From: Bacteroidetes/Chlorobi group bacterium ChocPot_Mid
GTDB lineage: Bacteria; Bacteroidota; Ignavibacteria; Kapaibacteriales; UBA2268
Direction of reading: 5' to 3'
DNA length: 8,874 nt
Assembly: GCA_003731675.1 (NCBI GenBank)
Contig: RCNQ01000277.1
Location: 1-8,874, forward strand
The notes beneath the pieces are model-generated. The model saw only the letters and a program-made list of their open reading frames with translations, ran no database searches and was not told the DNA's origin. A program made the translations under genes and the position numbers. Position 1 is the first letter of the stretch; every line of letters begins with the position of its first letter. This document shows, piece after piece, positions 1 to 6,947 of the stretch.

Positions 1-100
1 GACGTCCTTCGACAAGCTCAGGATGACGTCCTTCGACAGGCTCAGGATGACGTCCTTCGACAGGCTCAGGATGACGTCCTTCGACAGGCTCAGGATGACG
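1..100. repeat. Four tandem copies of a 24-bp dispersed repeat
   Basis: Four head-to-tail 24-bp units start at 1, 25, 49 and 73, and a fifth begins with GACG at 97 and then diverges. The unit begins GACGTCCTTCGACAGG and ends CTCAGGAT. The first copy differs at one base (AAG instead of AGG), and the other three are identical. The array touches the window edge, so more copies may lie to the left. The unit length is a multiple of three, so two plus-strand frames stay open (one reads DVLRQAQD) and one minus-strand frame reads VILSLSKD. Such peptides are familiar as spurious proteins in environmental genomes, which suggests a dispersed non-coding element; that familiarity is recalled, not searched. 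There are no unique spacers, so it is not a CRISPR array. Confidence 0.9.
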
Positions 101-191
101 GCTTTAGTTCAAACTATAAAACTATTTGCTTTCAAACTTTTGAACTTTAAAAACTGCTAACGAACAACTACCGACAAACGACTAATTTTCC

Positions 192-199
192 TATATTTG
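192..199 (+). promoter_or_regulatory. Bacteroidota-type -7 promoter element for purB
   Basis: TATATTTG matches the Bacteroidota -7 consensus TAnnTTTG at all six fixed bases. Transcription would start near 205, giving a leader of about 25 nt before the purB ATG at 230. No convincing -33 TTG is visible at the usual distance upstream, so the call rests on the -7 box and its position. Confidence 0.5.
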
Positions 200-220
200 T
201 ATTTTATTAAAATTGATTTT

Positions 221-224
221 GGAG
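221..224 (+). promoter_or_regulatory. Shine-Dalgarno GGAG deciding the purB start
   Basis: GGAG lies five bases before the ATG at 230. It supports that ATG over the TTG at 197, which would add eleven residues and falls inside the predicted -7 promoter box. Confidence 0.7.
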
Positions 225-229
225 AAAAA

Positions 230-1522
230 ATGATTCCACGTTACACTCGCCCTGAAATGGGTAAAATTTGGGAAGATGAAAATAAATATAATATTTGGTT
301 AGAAATTGAGATTCTTGCCTGTGAAGCTCAGGCAAAGCTTGGGGTAATCCCTCAGGAAGCCGCTCAAATCATAAGGGAAAAAGCTAAAGTTGATGTTAAA
401 AAAATTCTACAAATCGAGGAAACAACAAAGCATGATGTTATAGCTTTTCTAACAAATGTTGAAGAATATGTTGGTGAGCCCTCGAGATACATTCATCTTG
501 GAATGACTTCAAGTGATGTTTTGGATACATGTTTTGCCGTTCAGTGCAAGCAGGCAGGAGAACTGCTTGTCAAAGACCTTGAGGCATTAAGTAAAGTGTT
601 GGCAAGGCGTGCAAAGGAATTTAAGCATACAGTTTGTATCGGACGTTCACATGGGATACATGCAGAGCCAATGACATTCGGATTGAAGTTTGCCTTGTGG
701 TTCGACGAGTGCCAAAGAAGCATCACGAGAATGAGACATGCAACATCGGGAATTTCTTATGGTAAAATCAACGGAGCAGTAGGAACTTTCGAACACATCT
801 CCCCTATGGTGGAAAAACATGTTTGCAATTCGCTTGGTTTAAAACCTGCGCCAATTACGACGCAAGTTATACAAAGGGATAGACACGCAATGTTTTTGAT
901 GACGATTGCATTAATAGGGACATTCCTTGAAAAAATAGCAATTGAAATTCGTCATTTGCAACGGACGGAGGTTCTCGAAGCAGAGGAGTATTTCTCAAAA
1001 GGACAAAAAGGAAGTTCAGCAATGCCTCACAAGAGAAATCCAATAGCTTCGGAAAACATTGCGGGACAGGCAAGACTACTTAGAGCAAATGCAATGGCGG
1101 CTCTTGAAAATAATGCTTTGTGGCACGAAAGGGATATATCCCATAGCAGTGTTGAAAGAGTAATTTTTCCTGATTCGACTATATCACTTGATTACATATT
1201 GAATAGAATGACAAATCTGTTGGATAAACTGCTTGTCTATCCTGAAAATATGCTAAAGAACATGGAAATAACTCATGGCTTATATTCTTCGCAGAAGATA
1301 CTCCTTGCATTAGCCAAAAAGGGATTGAAAAGGCAGGAAGCTTATGAAATGGTTCAAAAATCGGCAATGAGAACATGGCAGGAAAAAGTTCCGTTTAAAC
1401 AGACGCTTTTAGAAAACGAAGAACTGATGAAGCATATTACGAAAGAAGAAATTGACACTTTGTTTAGTTACGATGAAATTTTTAAGAATGTAGATTTTAT
1501 TTTTGAGAGGTTAGGATTATAA
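230..1522 (+). CDS. purB: Adenylosuccinate lyase
   Basis: This 430-residue cytosolic enzyme of the fumarase/aspartase superfamily acts twice in purine synthesis, releasing fumarate from SAICAR and from adenylosuccinate; it works as a homotetramer. The N-terminus MIPRYTRPEM is typical of the family. The active-site blocks are all present: TKHD (His68), GMTSSD (91-96), GRSHGIHAEP (138-147, His141) and the flexible signature loop GSSAMPHKRNP (261-271) with its catalytic serine. The length is close to Bacillus subtilis PurB. The start at 230 is chosen because it has a GGAG site and gives the normal family N-terminus; an extension to a TTG at 197 would overlap the promoter. No other purine gene is nearby, so the gene appears to be expressed alone. 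No clear terminator follows it. Confidence 0.97.
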   Translation: MIPRYTRPEMGKIWEDENKYNIWLEIEILACEAQAKLGVIPQEAAQIIREKAKVDVKKILQIEETTKHDVIAFLTNVEEYVGEPSRYIHLGMTSSDVLDTCFAVQCKQAGELLVKDLEALSKVLARRAKEFKHTVCIGRSHGIHAEPMTFGLKFALWFDECQRSITRMRHATSGISYGKINGAVGTFEHISPMVEKHVCNSLGLKPAPITTQVIQRDRHAMFLMTIALIGTFLEKIAIEIRHLQRTEVLEAEEYFSKGQKGSSAMPHKRNPIASENIAGQARLLRANAMAALENNALWHERDISHSSVERVIFPDSTISLDYILNRMTNLLDKLLVYPENMLKNMEITHGLYSSQKILLALAKKGLKRQEAYEMVQKSAMRTWQEKVPFKQTLLENEELMKHITKEEIDTLFSYDEIFKNVDFIFERLGL

Positions 1523-1624
1523 ACAATTGTCTTTGACTTAGAAATAATTAGTATTTATTTTTTTGTTAAAATAGCATATCAGGTTAATATAATAATATTA
1601 AGCCAATTCCGTAAATAAGCTAGT

Positions 1625-1632
1625 TATGTTTA
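1625..1632 (+). promoter_or_regulatory. Possible -7 element upstream of the TPR gene
   Basis: TATGTTTA matches five of the six fixed bases of TAnnTTTG and ends 17 bases before the ATG at 1650. A transcript from it would have a very short leader. In DNA this AT-rich a one-mismatch match can arise by chance, and no -33 TTG is seen. Confidence 0.25.
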
Positions 1633-1649
1633 AGATTTAAAAGAAATTT

Positions 1650-2828
1650 ATGGGCAAAAAAATATTCGTAATTGTTATTGTTTTAGTGTTCGCAATTGGT
1701 TTGTATTCGCAGAATACAAACAAGCAAAATCCTCGGACAGATAATCAACAAATTGATACGACAAAGAAGGTAAAGTCAAAACCGAAATTTGTTTACAAAT
1801 CAGCTTATGATTCTTTGTTGCTTGAAGGAATTAAGAAAATTAATGAACAGAAATTAAATGATGCAGTTAATTTATTAAACCAGGCAATAGCAATAGACCC
1901 TACAAAATGGGAAGTACATTACGAGAAAGCACTGGCTTATTATCAGGCAAAAGAGTTTGATAGTACAATAGCTATACTCGAACCTTTTAAAGACAGCGAA
2001 GAGGTGAATGATAATTTTTATCAAATACTTGGAGGTAGTTACGACATCAAAAAAGAACCTGACAAGGCGTTAGAAATATATCAGAAAGGTTTGAAAAGAT
2101 TTCCTAATTCCGGGAAATTATATATGGAAATGGGAATACACTATGTTGAGGAAATGAATGGTTTGCAAGCAGTTGCTTATTGGCATAAAGGTGTTGATGT
2201 TGAACCTACTTATGAGAACAATTATTACTGGCTTGCAAGGTATCTTTTCTTTAATTATGAGTTTGTTTGGACGATAATGTATGGTGAATTATTTATGAAT
2301 CTATCAGATGCACCATTGCGTTTGGATGACATTAGTACTTTCATCAATGATGCCTTCACAGAAGGATTTTATTCAAAAGTTGATTCATTGACAACTCAAA
2401 TACAATTTACAAGAATTAATATTAAAGCTAAAAATCTCAAGGAACGTGAAGATTTGCCCTTTGAATTAGCTTATCAAATAGTAATGAAGGAAGCCGCTGA
2501 CAGCTTACTCCCGAAGAAAAAGGAAAATCTTACAATTCAAGACATCTACAAAATCAGGAAATCCTTTATTGATATCTGGTATCGTGATAATTGGAATAAG
2601 AGGTATTCCAATCCACTTTTTGACTTGCAAAAGAAGATGATTGATAATAATATATTTGAAACCTATCATTATTGGTTACTGAATTCAGTAAGAAAAATGG
2701 AATCCGAAAGATGGCTTAGGGACAATAAAAAGAAATTAGAAGATTTTGGTAATTTTATGGTAAAAAATAAATTGAAAACCAACAAAGGAAATTACTTCTC
2801 GAGAGATAAGTATTCCCGTGGATTTTAA
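1650..2828 (+). CDS. Secreted tetratricopeptide-repeat protein
   Basis: A 392-residue protein of unknown specific function. Residues 1-20 form a Lys-Lys start plus a strongly hydrophobic stretch ending GLYSQ, which looks like a Sec signal peptide; there is no lipobox cysteine. A polar, lysine-rich linker (about 21-50) precedes a TPR region at about 52-190. Helix pairs can be seen at 52-85 (ending AIAIDP), 86-118, 121-154 (KALEIYQKGLKRFPNS) and 155-188 (GVDVEPTYE). The C-terminal 200 residues are charged and aromatic and match no family I recognise. TPR domains bind protein partners, so a periplasmic scaffold is plausible but inferred. The start has only an A-rich leader, common in Bacteroidota. 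It stands between purB (127-bp gap) and a terminator, probably as a single gene. Confidence 0.85.
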   Translation: MGKKIFVIVIVLVFAIGLYSQNTNKQNPRTDNQQIDTTKKVKSKPKFVYKSAYDSLLLEGIKKINEQKLNDAVNLLNQAIAIDPTKWEVHYEKALAYYQAKEFDSTIAILEPFKDSEEVNDNFYQILGGSYDIKKEPDKALEIYQKGLKRFPNSGKLYMEMGIHYVEEMNGLQAVAYWHKGVDVEPTYENNYYWLARYLFFNYEFVWTIMYGELFMNLSDAPLRLDDISTFINDAFTEGFYSKVDSLTTQIQFTRINIKAKNLKEREDLPFELAYQIVMKEAADSLLPKKKENLTIQDIYKIRKSFIDIWYRDNWNKRYSNPLFDLQKKMIDNNIFETYHYWLLNSVRKMESERWLRDNKKKLEDFGNFMVKNKLKTNKGNYFSRDKYSRGF

Positions 2829-2836
2829 ATTTGAAG

Positions 2837-2863
2837 GGGCTGTCCGAAAGACAGCCCATTTTT
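2837..2863 (+). terminator. Rho-independent terminator after the TPR gene
   Basis: GGGCTGTC (2837-2844) pairs perfectly with GACAGCCC (2850-2857) around a CGAAA loop, followed by A and a run of five T. It starts eight bases after the TPR stop. It lies between convergent genes, but the T-run favours plus-strand termination; on the minus strand the stem is followed only by CCTTCAAATTT, so stopping fbaB transcription there would be weaker. Confidence 0.9.
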
Positions 2864-2914
2864 CTTAATTAAACCTCATAAGTTATTATTATTTGTGATA
2901 AATAGCTAATACAT

Positions 2915-3976
2915 TTACGCAATGGTAATTTCTTTACAAAGGTATACGTCTTGTATAAGATTTAATAGTTTTACTCCATCAGCCATTGGTCTTTGAAATG
3001 CTTTTCGACCTGAGATTAGCCCTGTTCCGCCAGCCCTTTTGTTGATAACAGCAGTAACGCATGCATCAGCAAAGTCATTTTTTCCAGAAGCACCACCGCT
3101 ATTTATTAGTCCTGCCCTACCCATATAACAATTTGCAACTTGATAACGGCAAAGGTCAATCGGATGGTCAGAAGTAAGTTCGGTATAGATTCTATCATCA
3201 AACATACCATATTTCCCTTTAGCATTAAGTGCTTTATAGCCCCCATTGTTTTCTGGAAGTTTTTGTTTGATTATGTCTGCTTCGATTGTTACACCAAGGT
3301 GATTTGCTTGTCCGGTTAAGTCCGCAGAAACATGGTAATCTTTGTCTTGTTTGAAAGCAGAATTTCTCAGATAGCACCAAAGAACGGTAGCCAAACCTAA
3401 TTCATGAGCCATTTGAAATGCTTCTGCAACTTCAATTATTTGTTTGTTGCTACCTTCAGAACCGAAGTAAATTGTTGCTCCTACAGCAGCAGCACCCATA
3501 TCGTAAGCCTGCTCCACCCTACCAAACATTATCTGGTCATATTTGTCGGGATATGTGAGTAATTCATTGTGATTGATTTTTACGAGGAATGGTATTTTAT
3601 GGGCATATTTTCGTGACATCATACCCAAGACGCCAAAAGTAGAAGCTACAGCATTACATCCCCCTTCAATCGCTAATTTGATTATATTTTCAGGGTCAAA
3701 ATAAATCGGATTTTTTGCAAAGCTCGCTCCGCCTGAATGTTCTATCCCTTGGTCAATGGGTAAAATAGACAAATATCCTGTACCGGCTAATCTTCCGTGA
3801 TTGAACATCCACTGGAGATTTCCCAATACTCTGTTATTCCTATCCGAAAGTGAATAAACCTTATCAATAAAATCCGATGATGGTAAAGATAATTGTTCTT
3901 TAGGGATTTTCGGATTGGAAAAATTTAGTAACTCATCTTGCTTAGTTCCTAAGTATTCTTTTATTTTCTCTATCAT
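2915..3976 (-). CDS. fbaB: Class I fructose-bisphosphate aldolase, DhnA/FbaB family
   Basis: A 353-residue cytosolic glycolytic/gluconeogenic enzyme that reversibly splits fructose 1,6-bisphosphate into glyceraldehyde 3-phosphate and dihydroxyacetone phosphate through a lysine Schiff base, without metal. From memory it follows E. coli FbaB (350 residues) closely along its whole length. Shared blocks are GRLAGTGYLSILPIDQGIEH (61-80), FLVKINHNE (130-138), ATIYFGSE (167-174), YHVSADLTGQANHLG (214-228), ADIIKQK (233-239) and YMGRAGLINSGGASG (284-298). Lys237 in ADIIKQK is the expected Schiff-base lysine. The ATG at 3976 has a GAAAGG site six bases upstream. The gene is divergent from the beta-propeller gene and convergent with the TPR gene. 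No other glycolytic gene is near. Confidence 0.96.
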   Translation of the reverse strand: MIEKIKEYLGTKQDELLNFSNPKIPKEQLSLPSSDFIDKVYSLSDRNNRVLGNLQWMFNHGRLAGTGYLSILPIDQGIEHSGGASFAKNPIYFDPENIIKLAIEGGCNAVASTFGVLGMMSRKYAHKIPFLVKINHNELLTYPDKYDQIMFGRVEQAYDMGAAAVGATIYFGSEGSNKQIIEVAEAFQMAHELGLATVLWCYLRNSAFKQDKDYHVSADLTGQANHLGVTIEADIIKQKLPENNGGYKALNAKGKYGMFDDRIYTELTSDHPIDLCRYQVANCYMGRAGLINSGGASGKNDFADACVTAVINKRAGGTGLISGRKAFQRPMADGVKLLNLIQDVYLCKEITIA

Positions 3977-4042
3977 AACAAACCTTTCAAATTAGTTATT
4001 AAAAATATTCTTATTGATTGTAATGTTTTAGATTATAATTTA

Positions 4043-4050
4043 CAAAAATA
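4043..4050 (-). promoter_or_regulatory. -7 promoter element for fbaB
   Basis: Read on the minus strand this is TATTTTTG, a full match to TAnnTTTG. Transcription would begin near 4036, giving a leader of about 60 nt. The only nearby minus-strand TTG (4064-4066) leaves 13 bases between the boxes, shorter than usual, so the upstream element is unclear. Confidence 0.45.
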
Positions 4051-4055
4051 ATATT

Positions 4056-4063
4056 TAGCTTTG
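4056..4063 (+). promoter_or_regulatory. -7 promoter element for the beta-propeller gene
   Basis: TAGCTTTG is a full match to TAnnTTTG, five bases from the oppositely oriented fbaB -7 element. Transcription would start near 4070, about 40 nt before the ATG at 4110. No -33 TTG is seen at the normal distance. Confidence 0.45.
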
Positions 4064-4109
4064 CAATATGAAATTATTTTTCATATTAATTTTTCGTTAA
4101 GAAAAAAAA

Positions 4110-5396
4110 ATGATAAATTTAATAATGCTAAAAATAACTAAAACTAATAAATATAAAATTAGATGTCTTTTTTTCATTGTGTTGATTCTCTTCGCAACGG
4201 AATTAACAGGACAACAACATTGTTATGATTACTTGTTGCTTGATGGTTCAGAACAGCTTGTGACTTTTGGTATGGATACTACTAAAAACTGGTGGGCTAT
4301 TACTGAACCTTTTTCGGGTAATTACAGACTTACAATCAATGGAATAGCTCAAAAAGATTATAAAGAAATCAGACAATTGACTTTTTCACCTGACGGGAAT
4401 CACTGGGCATATTTTTCGAGAGATAATTCTCAATGGTATTTAAATACGAATGATACAATTATACCATTACCTGGAAGTGATGTCGGACAAATTGATTATA
4501 GTCCTAATTCTCAAAAAATGGCATACTCTTATTTTGAAGGATATGATGAAATTATCATCATCGGTGAAAAGAGATTTAGAGAATACCAAAGGGATTTTAA
4601 AAGCAATCCAACAATTTATTTAAGTCAAAATGCTGAGAAATATGCATGGGTTGTTAAACGAGGAAGTGGCTTTGCACTTAATATTTCCGGGAAAGAGACA
4701 AATGTATTTGATGAAATTCTACCTATTGGGTTCTGGTATGACGGGAAAATGCTTTATGCATGCCGCTCATTTAATCTTTGGGAAATATACAAAGGGAATG
4801 AGTTGATAAGTTCGAATTATTCTCAGGTTTTTGAAGCTTCTATTAATTTAAAGGGTAATGTAGCGGCAGTTCTCGTAGCTCAGACAGGTAAACAATTTGC
4901 TGTTTTAATTTCAGATGAATACTATGAACCATTGACCGGCAACCGATATGATTATGTGTCAAATCTGATACTTCATCCATATTTGCCAATGATTGCATAT
5001 AATGCAAATTTATATCAAAATAATCTGGTGGTTTTAAACAGTACTGAGTTTGCTGGAGGAAAAGAGCAAACGGGAACGCCTGAATTTACTTATGATGGTG
5101 AGGAATTATTTTTTATTGGCTGTGACTTGCATTGTTTTGTAAATATTAACGGAAGAAAATATCCTTTGAATAATGAAGTTTCACTGGATAGATATTATGC
5201 AAAAAAGCCAGGTAGCAATACCATTGCTTATGTAACAAATACTTCAATGATAGTAAGAGATTTTGAGAAGGAGCAACTATATTCAGGGATGATGGTGGAT
5301 AATTTGGTATCACCAAGGTACAATTGGAGAAATGGAGTATATGAAGCTCTTGGTAGTATCAACAATAGATTATATCTGCTGACATGCAGATTCTGA
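4110..5396 (+). CDS. Secreted PD40/WD40-like beta-propeller protein
   Basis: A 428-residue protein with no family I can name precisely. A basic N-terminus and hydrophobic stretch (about 19-30, CLFFIVLILFAT) followed by ELTGQQ look like a Sec signal peptide; the later Cys38 is not in a lipobox. The mature part carries repeated blade-like motifs of the TolB/PD40 kind: LTFSPDGNHWAYFSRD (90-105), IDYSPNSQKMAYSYFE (128-143), YLSQNAEKYAWVV (170-182), LILHPYLPMIAYNAN (286-300) and EFTYDGEELFFIG (325-337). About six or seven blades would fit this length. A Cys pair, CDLHC (338-342), may form a disulfide. Such propellers usually bind partners or ligands; any catalytic role is unproven. A second ATG at 4125 is a possible alternative start. 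It is convergent with ssrA, ending 37 bp from it. Confidence 0.75.
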   Translation: MINLIMLKITKTNKYKIRCLFFIVLILFATELTGQQHCYDYLLLDGSEQLVTFGMDTTKNWWAITEPFSGNYRLTINGIAQKDYKEIRQLTFSPDGNHWAYFSRDNSQWYLNTNDTIIPLPGSDVGQIDYSPNSQKMAYSYFEGYDEIIIIGEKRFREYQRDFKSNPTIYLSQNAEKYAWVVKRGSGFALNISGKETNVFDEILPIGFWYDGKMLYACRSFNLWEIYKGNELISSNYSQVFEASINLKGNVAAVLVAQTGKQFAVLISDEYYEPLTGNRYDYVSNLILHPYLPMIAYNANLYQNNLVVLNSTEFAGGKEQTGTPEFTYDGEELFFIGCDLHCFVNINGRKYPLNNEVSLDRYYAKKPGSNTIAYVTNTSMIVRDFEKEQLYSGMMVDNLVSPRYNWRNGVYEALGSINNRLYLLTCRF

Positions 5397-5433
5397 AAGG
5401 AATCATTATCATTTTTCAATAATTTTATATTTG

Positions 5434-5791
5434 TGGAGATGGCGGGAGTTGAACCCGCGTCCGGAGAGCTTCTTCCGAAGCTACTACATGTTTAGTTCAT
5501 CTATGTTTTTCACTTTCGGGATAACCGATGAACAGGTCCCCGGAAGCAATCAACAGTGTTATTTCGCCTTTTCCCCTGTCGAACAGAAATCAGCTATCCT
5601 GCTTTGGGCGACACTTTTAAGGGTCCTAGCAGGAAAGTTCCCTTAAAAATGTGGTTGCTATTTATTAAGCAGCCAATGCGTAATTATCGTTGGCATTTCT
5701 ACCTTTACCGGTTGAATTAACGAGCACAGACCGGTGGAGCTCGACATGCAGCTTGCAGAATCCATCACCCCGTCGAAGCCATTTCATCCCC
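5434..5791 (-). ncRNA. ssrA: tmRNA (transfer-messenger RNA)
   Basis: This one-piece tmRNA of about 358 nt rescues ribosomes stalled on broken mRNA by adding a degradation tag, with partner SmpB. Read on the minus strand, it starts GGGGATGAAATGGCTTCGAC at 5791, the conserved tmRNA 5' end. The first seven bases pair with CATCTCC at the 3' end (5435-5441, one G-U). A tRNA-like T arm, GCGGG-TTCAACT-CCCGC, lies at 5442-5458. The 3' CCA is not encoded: the discriminator A (5434) is followed by CAA, so CCA must be added afterwards. A tag reading frame ends in two stop codons at 5662-5667. The body contains ACCGGT blocks that could form the first pseudoknot. No good TAnnTTTG box is seen upstream; a TATACA (minus strand, 5809-5814 region) is only a weak candidate. 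Confidence 0.97.
5665..5694 (-). other. tmRNA proteolysis-tag reading frame (ANDNYALAA)
   Basis: Within ssrA, minus-strand codons from 5694 read GCC AAC GAT AAT TAC GCA TTG GCT GCT TAA, giving ANDNYALAA and a stop, with a second in-frame TAA directly after. The ending YALAA is the standard ClpXP-type degron. The codon before GCC is AAT, so the resume point could be one codon earlier (NANDNYALAA). GCC is preferred because Ala or Gly resume codons are usual and an A then sits at -4. Confidence 0.85.
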
Positions 5792-5817
5792 ATTTCAAAT
5801 AACTATTTTGTATAGAA

Positions 5818-5878
5818 GAAAATACATTCAATTTATTATTATATTATTTTTCTATAACTTCATTGAAATTGTATTTTC
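5818..5878. repeat. Long AT-rich inverted repeat between ssrA and the glycosyltransferase cluster
   Basis: GAAAATACATTCAAT (5818-5832) pairs with ATTGAA (5862-5867) plus TGTATTTTC (5870-5878), with only a two-base bulge (AT, 5868-5869): 15 base pairs around a 29-base AT-rich loop. It starts just beyond the stop codon of the GT23-like gene (5885) and just upstream of ssrA. It could slow or end transcription from the cluster before it enters ssrA, or be a relic of a small mobile repeat. There is no GC-rich stem, so it is not a classical terminator. Confidence 0.45.
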
Positions 5879-5884
5879 GTAACA

Positions 5885-6823
5885 CTACCAAATTTGCCAC
5901 TCTGGTAAATCAATGCTAATTATCTTATCACTTGGCATTCTCATTCCCATATACATTCCAATATTTGAACTAAATGTACCAATAAACAATTTTGAATTAG
6001 AAATAATTTCAATAGAAGCTAATAGTTTCAAAATATATCTTTTTCTATCTTCTTTACTCTTACCCATGAACTTTTTATGAAAATACCCACGTTCGTCTTG
6101 ATAAGTTAAAGTAAAAAAGTTCCAATTCGGATAATTCATTGTAAGATTCTCAAAATATCTGTAATCATCTGTCAGAATAAATACATTTCTGATTTTAGAT
6201 TTTTCTGATACTATTTTCATATATTCATCAAAATTTATTAAAGGAGTGTCGATAAACTTATCACCACCTCTAATATGTATAGAAATATAGTCTTCAGGTA
6301 ATTCTATATTTCTCATTAATGACTTAATTTCTGAATTGGTTGAATCATTAAATTGCCAAATCATTTCAATAATTATTTTACATAATTCTTGAAGATTTCC
6401 AGAGATTCCAAAAGGTTTCAGTTCAATAATTTTATTATTATTTTGTCTTATTTTGTCAAATAAATCAAATGTCAGATAATCAATACCATGTAATTTTTTA
6501 TATATATAAGCAGCATTGTTGAATATCTTATTGATTAATTTACTCTCTACTGAAATAAAATAATTTCTTCTTCTGTTCAAGTATTTATTTAAGAAACCTT
6601 TGGTTTCATAACAAAAAGGTTTGAAATAATCATCCCAACCATTTTTAAATCCAAAATTAGCATTTTTCGAATATAAAACGAACTGTATTTCATTATTTAA
6701 ACAAAAAATCATTGATAGAATCATATTGTTGAATTCAGAGAAAAATCCAGCTTCACTTCCTAAATTAAAAATTAATTTTTTTTGGAATGCATCATTTACT
6801 TTCTTATAATCTTCTATTTTCAC
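5885..6823 (-). CDS. GT23/FUT8-like fucosyltransferase-superfamily protein
   Basis: A 312-residue probable GDP-sugar-dependent glycosyltransferase. Its second half follows the order of motifs in the alpha-1,6-fucosyltransferase (FUT8/NodZ) fold: YISIHIRGGDK (179-189), a later FDEYM (198-202), VFILTDD (214-220) and IISNSKLFIGTFSS (273-286), resembling FUT8 HVRRTDK, IEEYM, YLATDD and LSQADFLVCTFSS. The N-terminal part (GFFSEFNNMILSMIF, 26-40) fits the start of the first Rossmann-like domain. The second arginine of the HVRR motif is Gly here, and the aspartate before the last motif is replaced. There is no signal peptide, so it likely works at the cytosolic membrane face. It lies 124 bp after the GT10 gene on the same strand. 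Other GT-B enzymes such as GT11 are possible; the exact linkage is unknown. Confidence 0.65.
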   Translation of the reverse strand: MKIEDYKKVNDAFQKKLIFNLGSEAGFFSEFNNMILSMIFCLNNEIQFVLYSKNANFGFKNGWDDYFKPFCYETKGFLNKYLNRRRNYFISVESKLINKIFNNAAYIYKKLHGIDYLTFDLFDKIRQNNNKIIELKPFGISGNLQELCKIIIEMIWQFNDSTNSEIKSLMRNIELPEDYISIHIRGGDKFIDTPLINFDEYMKIVSEKSKIRNVFILTDDYRYFENLTMNYPNWNFFTLTYQDERGYFHKKFMGKSKEDRKRYILKLLASIEIISNSKLFIGTFSSNIGMYMGMRMPSDKIISIDLPEWQIW

Positions 6824-6828
6824 ATTAT

Positions 6829-6833
6829 CCCTT
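6829..6833 (-). promoter_or_regulatory. Shine-Dalgarno AAGGG deciding a GTG start
   Basis: On the minus strand AAGGG lies five bases before GTG (6823-6821). An ATG one base earlier (6825-6823) is out of frame and is followed at once by TGA, and the next in-frame upstream codons reach a TAA with no ATG, GTG or TTG between. GTG is therefore the likely start. Confidence 0.6.
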
Positions 6834-6947
6834 ATTAGTAATTTCTTTTATTCATCTATCATTATATTTGTATTTTCTAATTATAGCCAAATTTTTCATA
6901 ATCCTTGTTTTATTACATCCATCTATTAATTGAATTCATTATAAAAT

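Noticed and set aside
1..100. CRISPR array
   Set aside because: Units are directly adjacent, with no unique spacers and no cas genes.
1584..1601. Hairpin TTAATAT-AATA-ATATTAA after purB as a terminator
   Set aside because: The stem is A/T only and no T-run follows, so it is probably chance in AT-rich DNA.
4110..5396. Lipoprotein reading of the beta-propeller protein
   Set aside because: The first cysteine after the hydrophobic stretch is preceded by GQQH, not a lipobox.
5442..5458. T-arm-like sequence suggesting a lone tRNA
   Set aside because: It belongs to the tRNA-like domain of ssrA; no anticodon arm exists beside it.
5431..5646. Plus-strand open frame of 71 codons
   Set aside because: It runs antisense through ssrA; the conserved tmRNA ends, T arm and tag frame explain the sequence.
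6863..6870. TATATTTG promoter box on the plus strand
   Set aside because: No plus-strand gene follows; it shows that chance matches to TAnnTTTG occur here.
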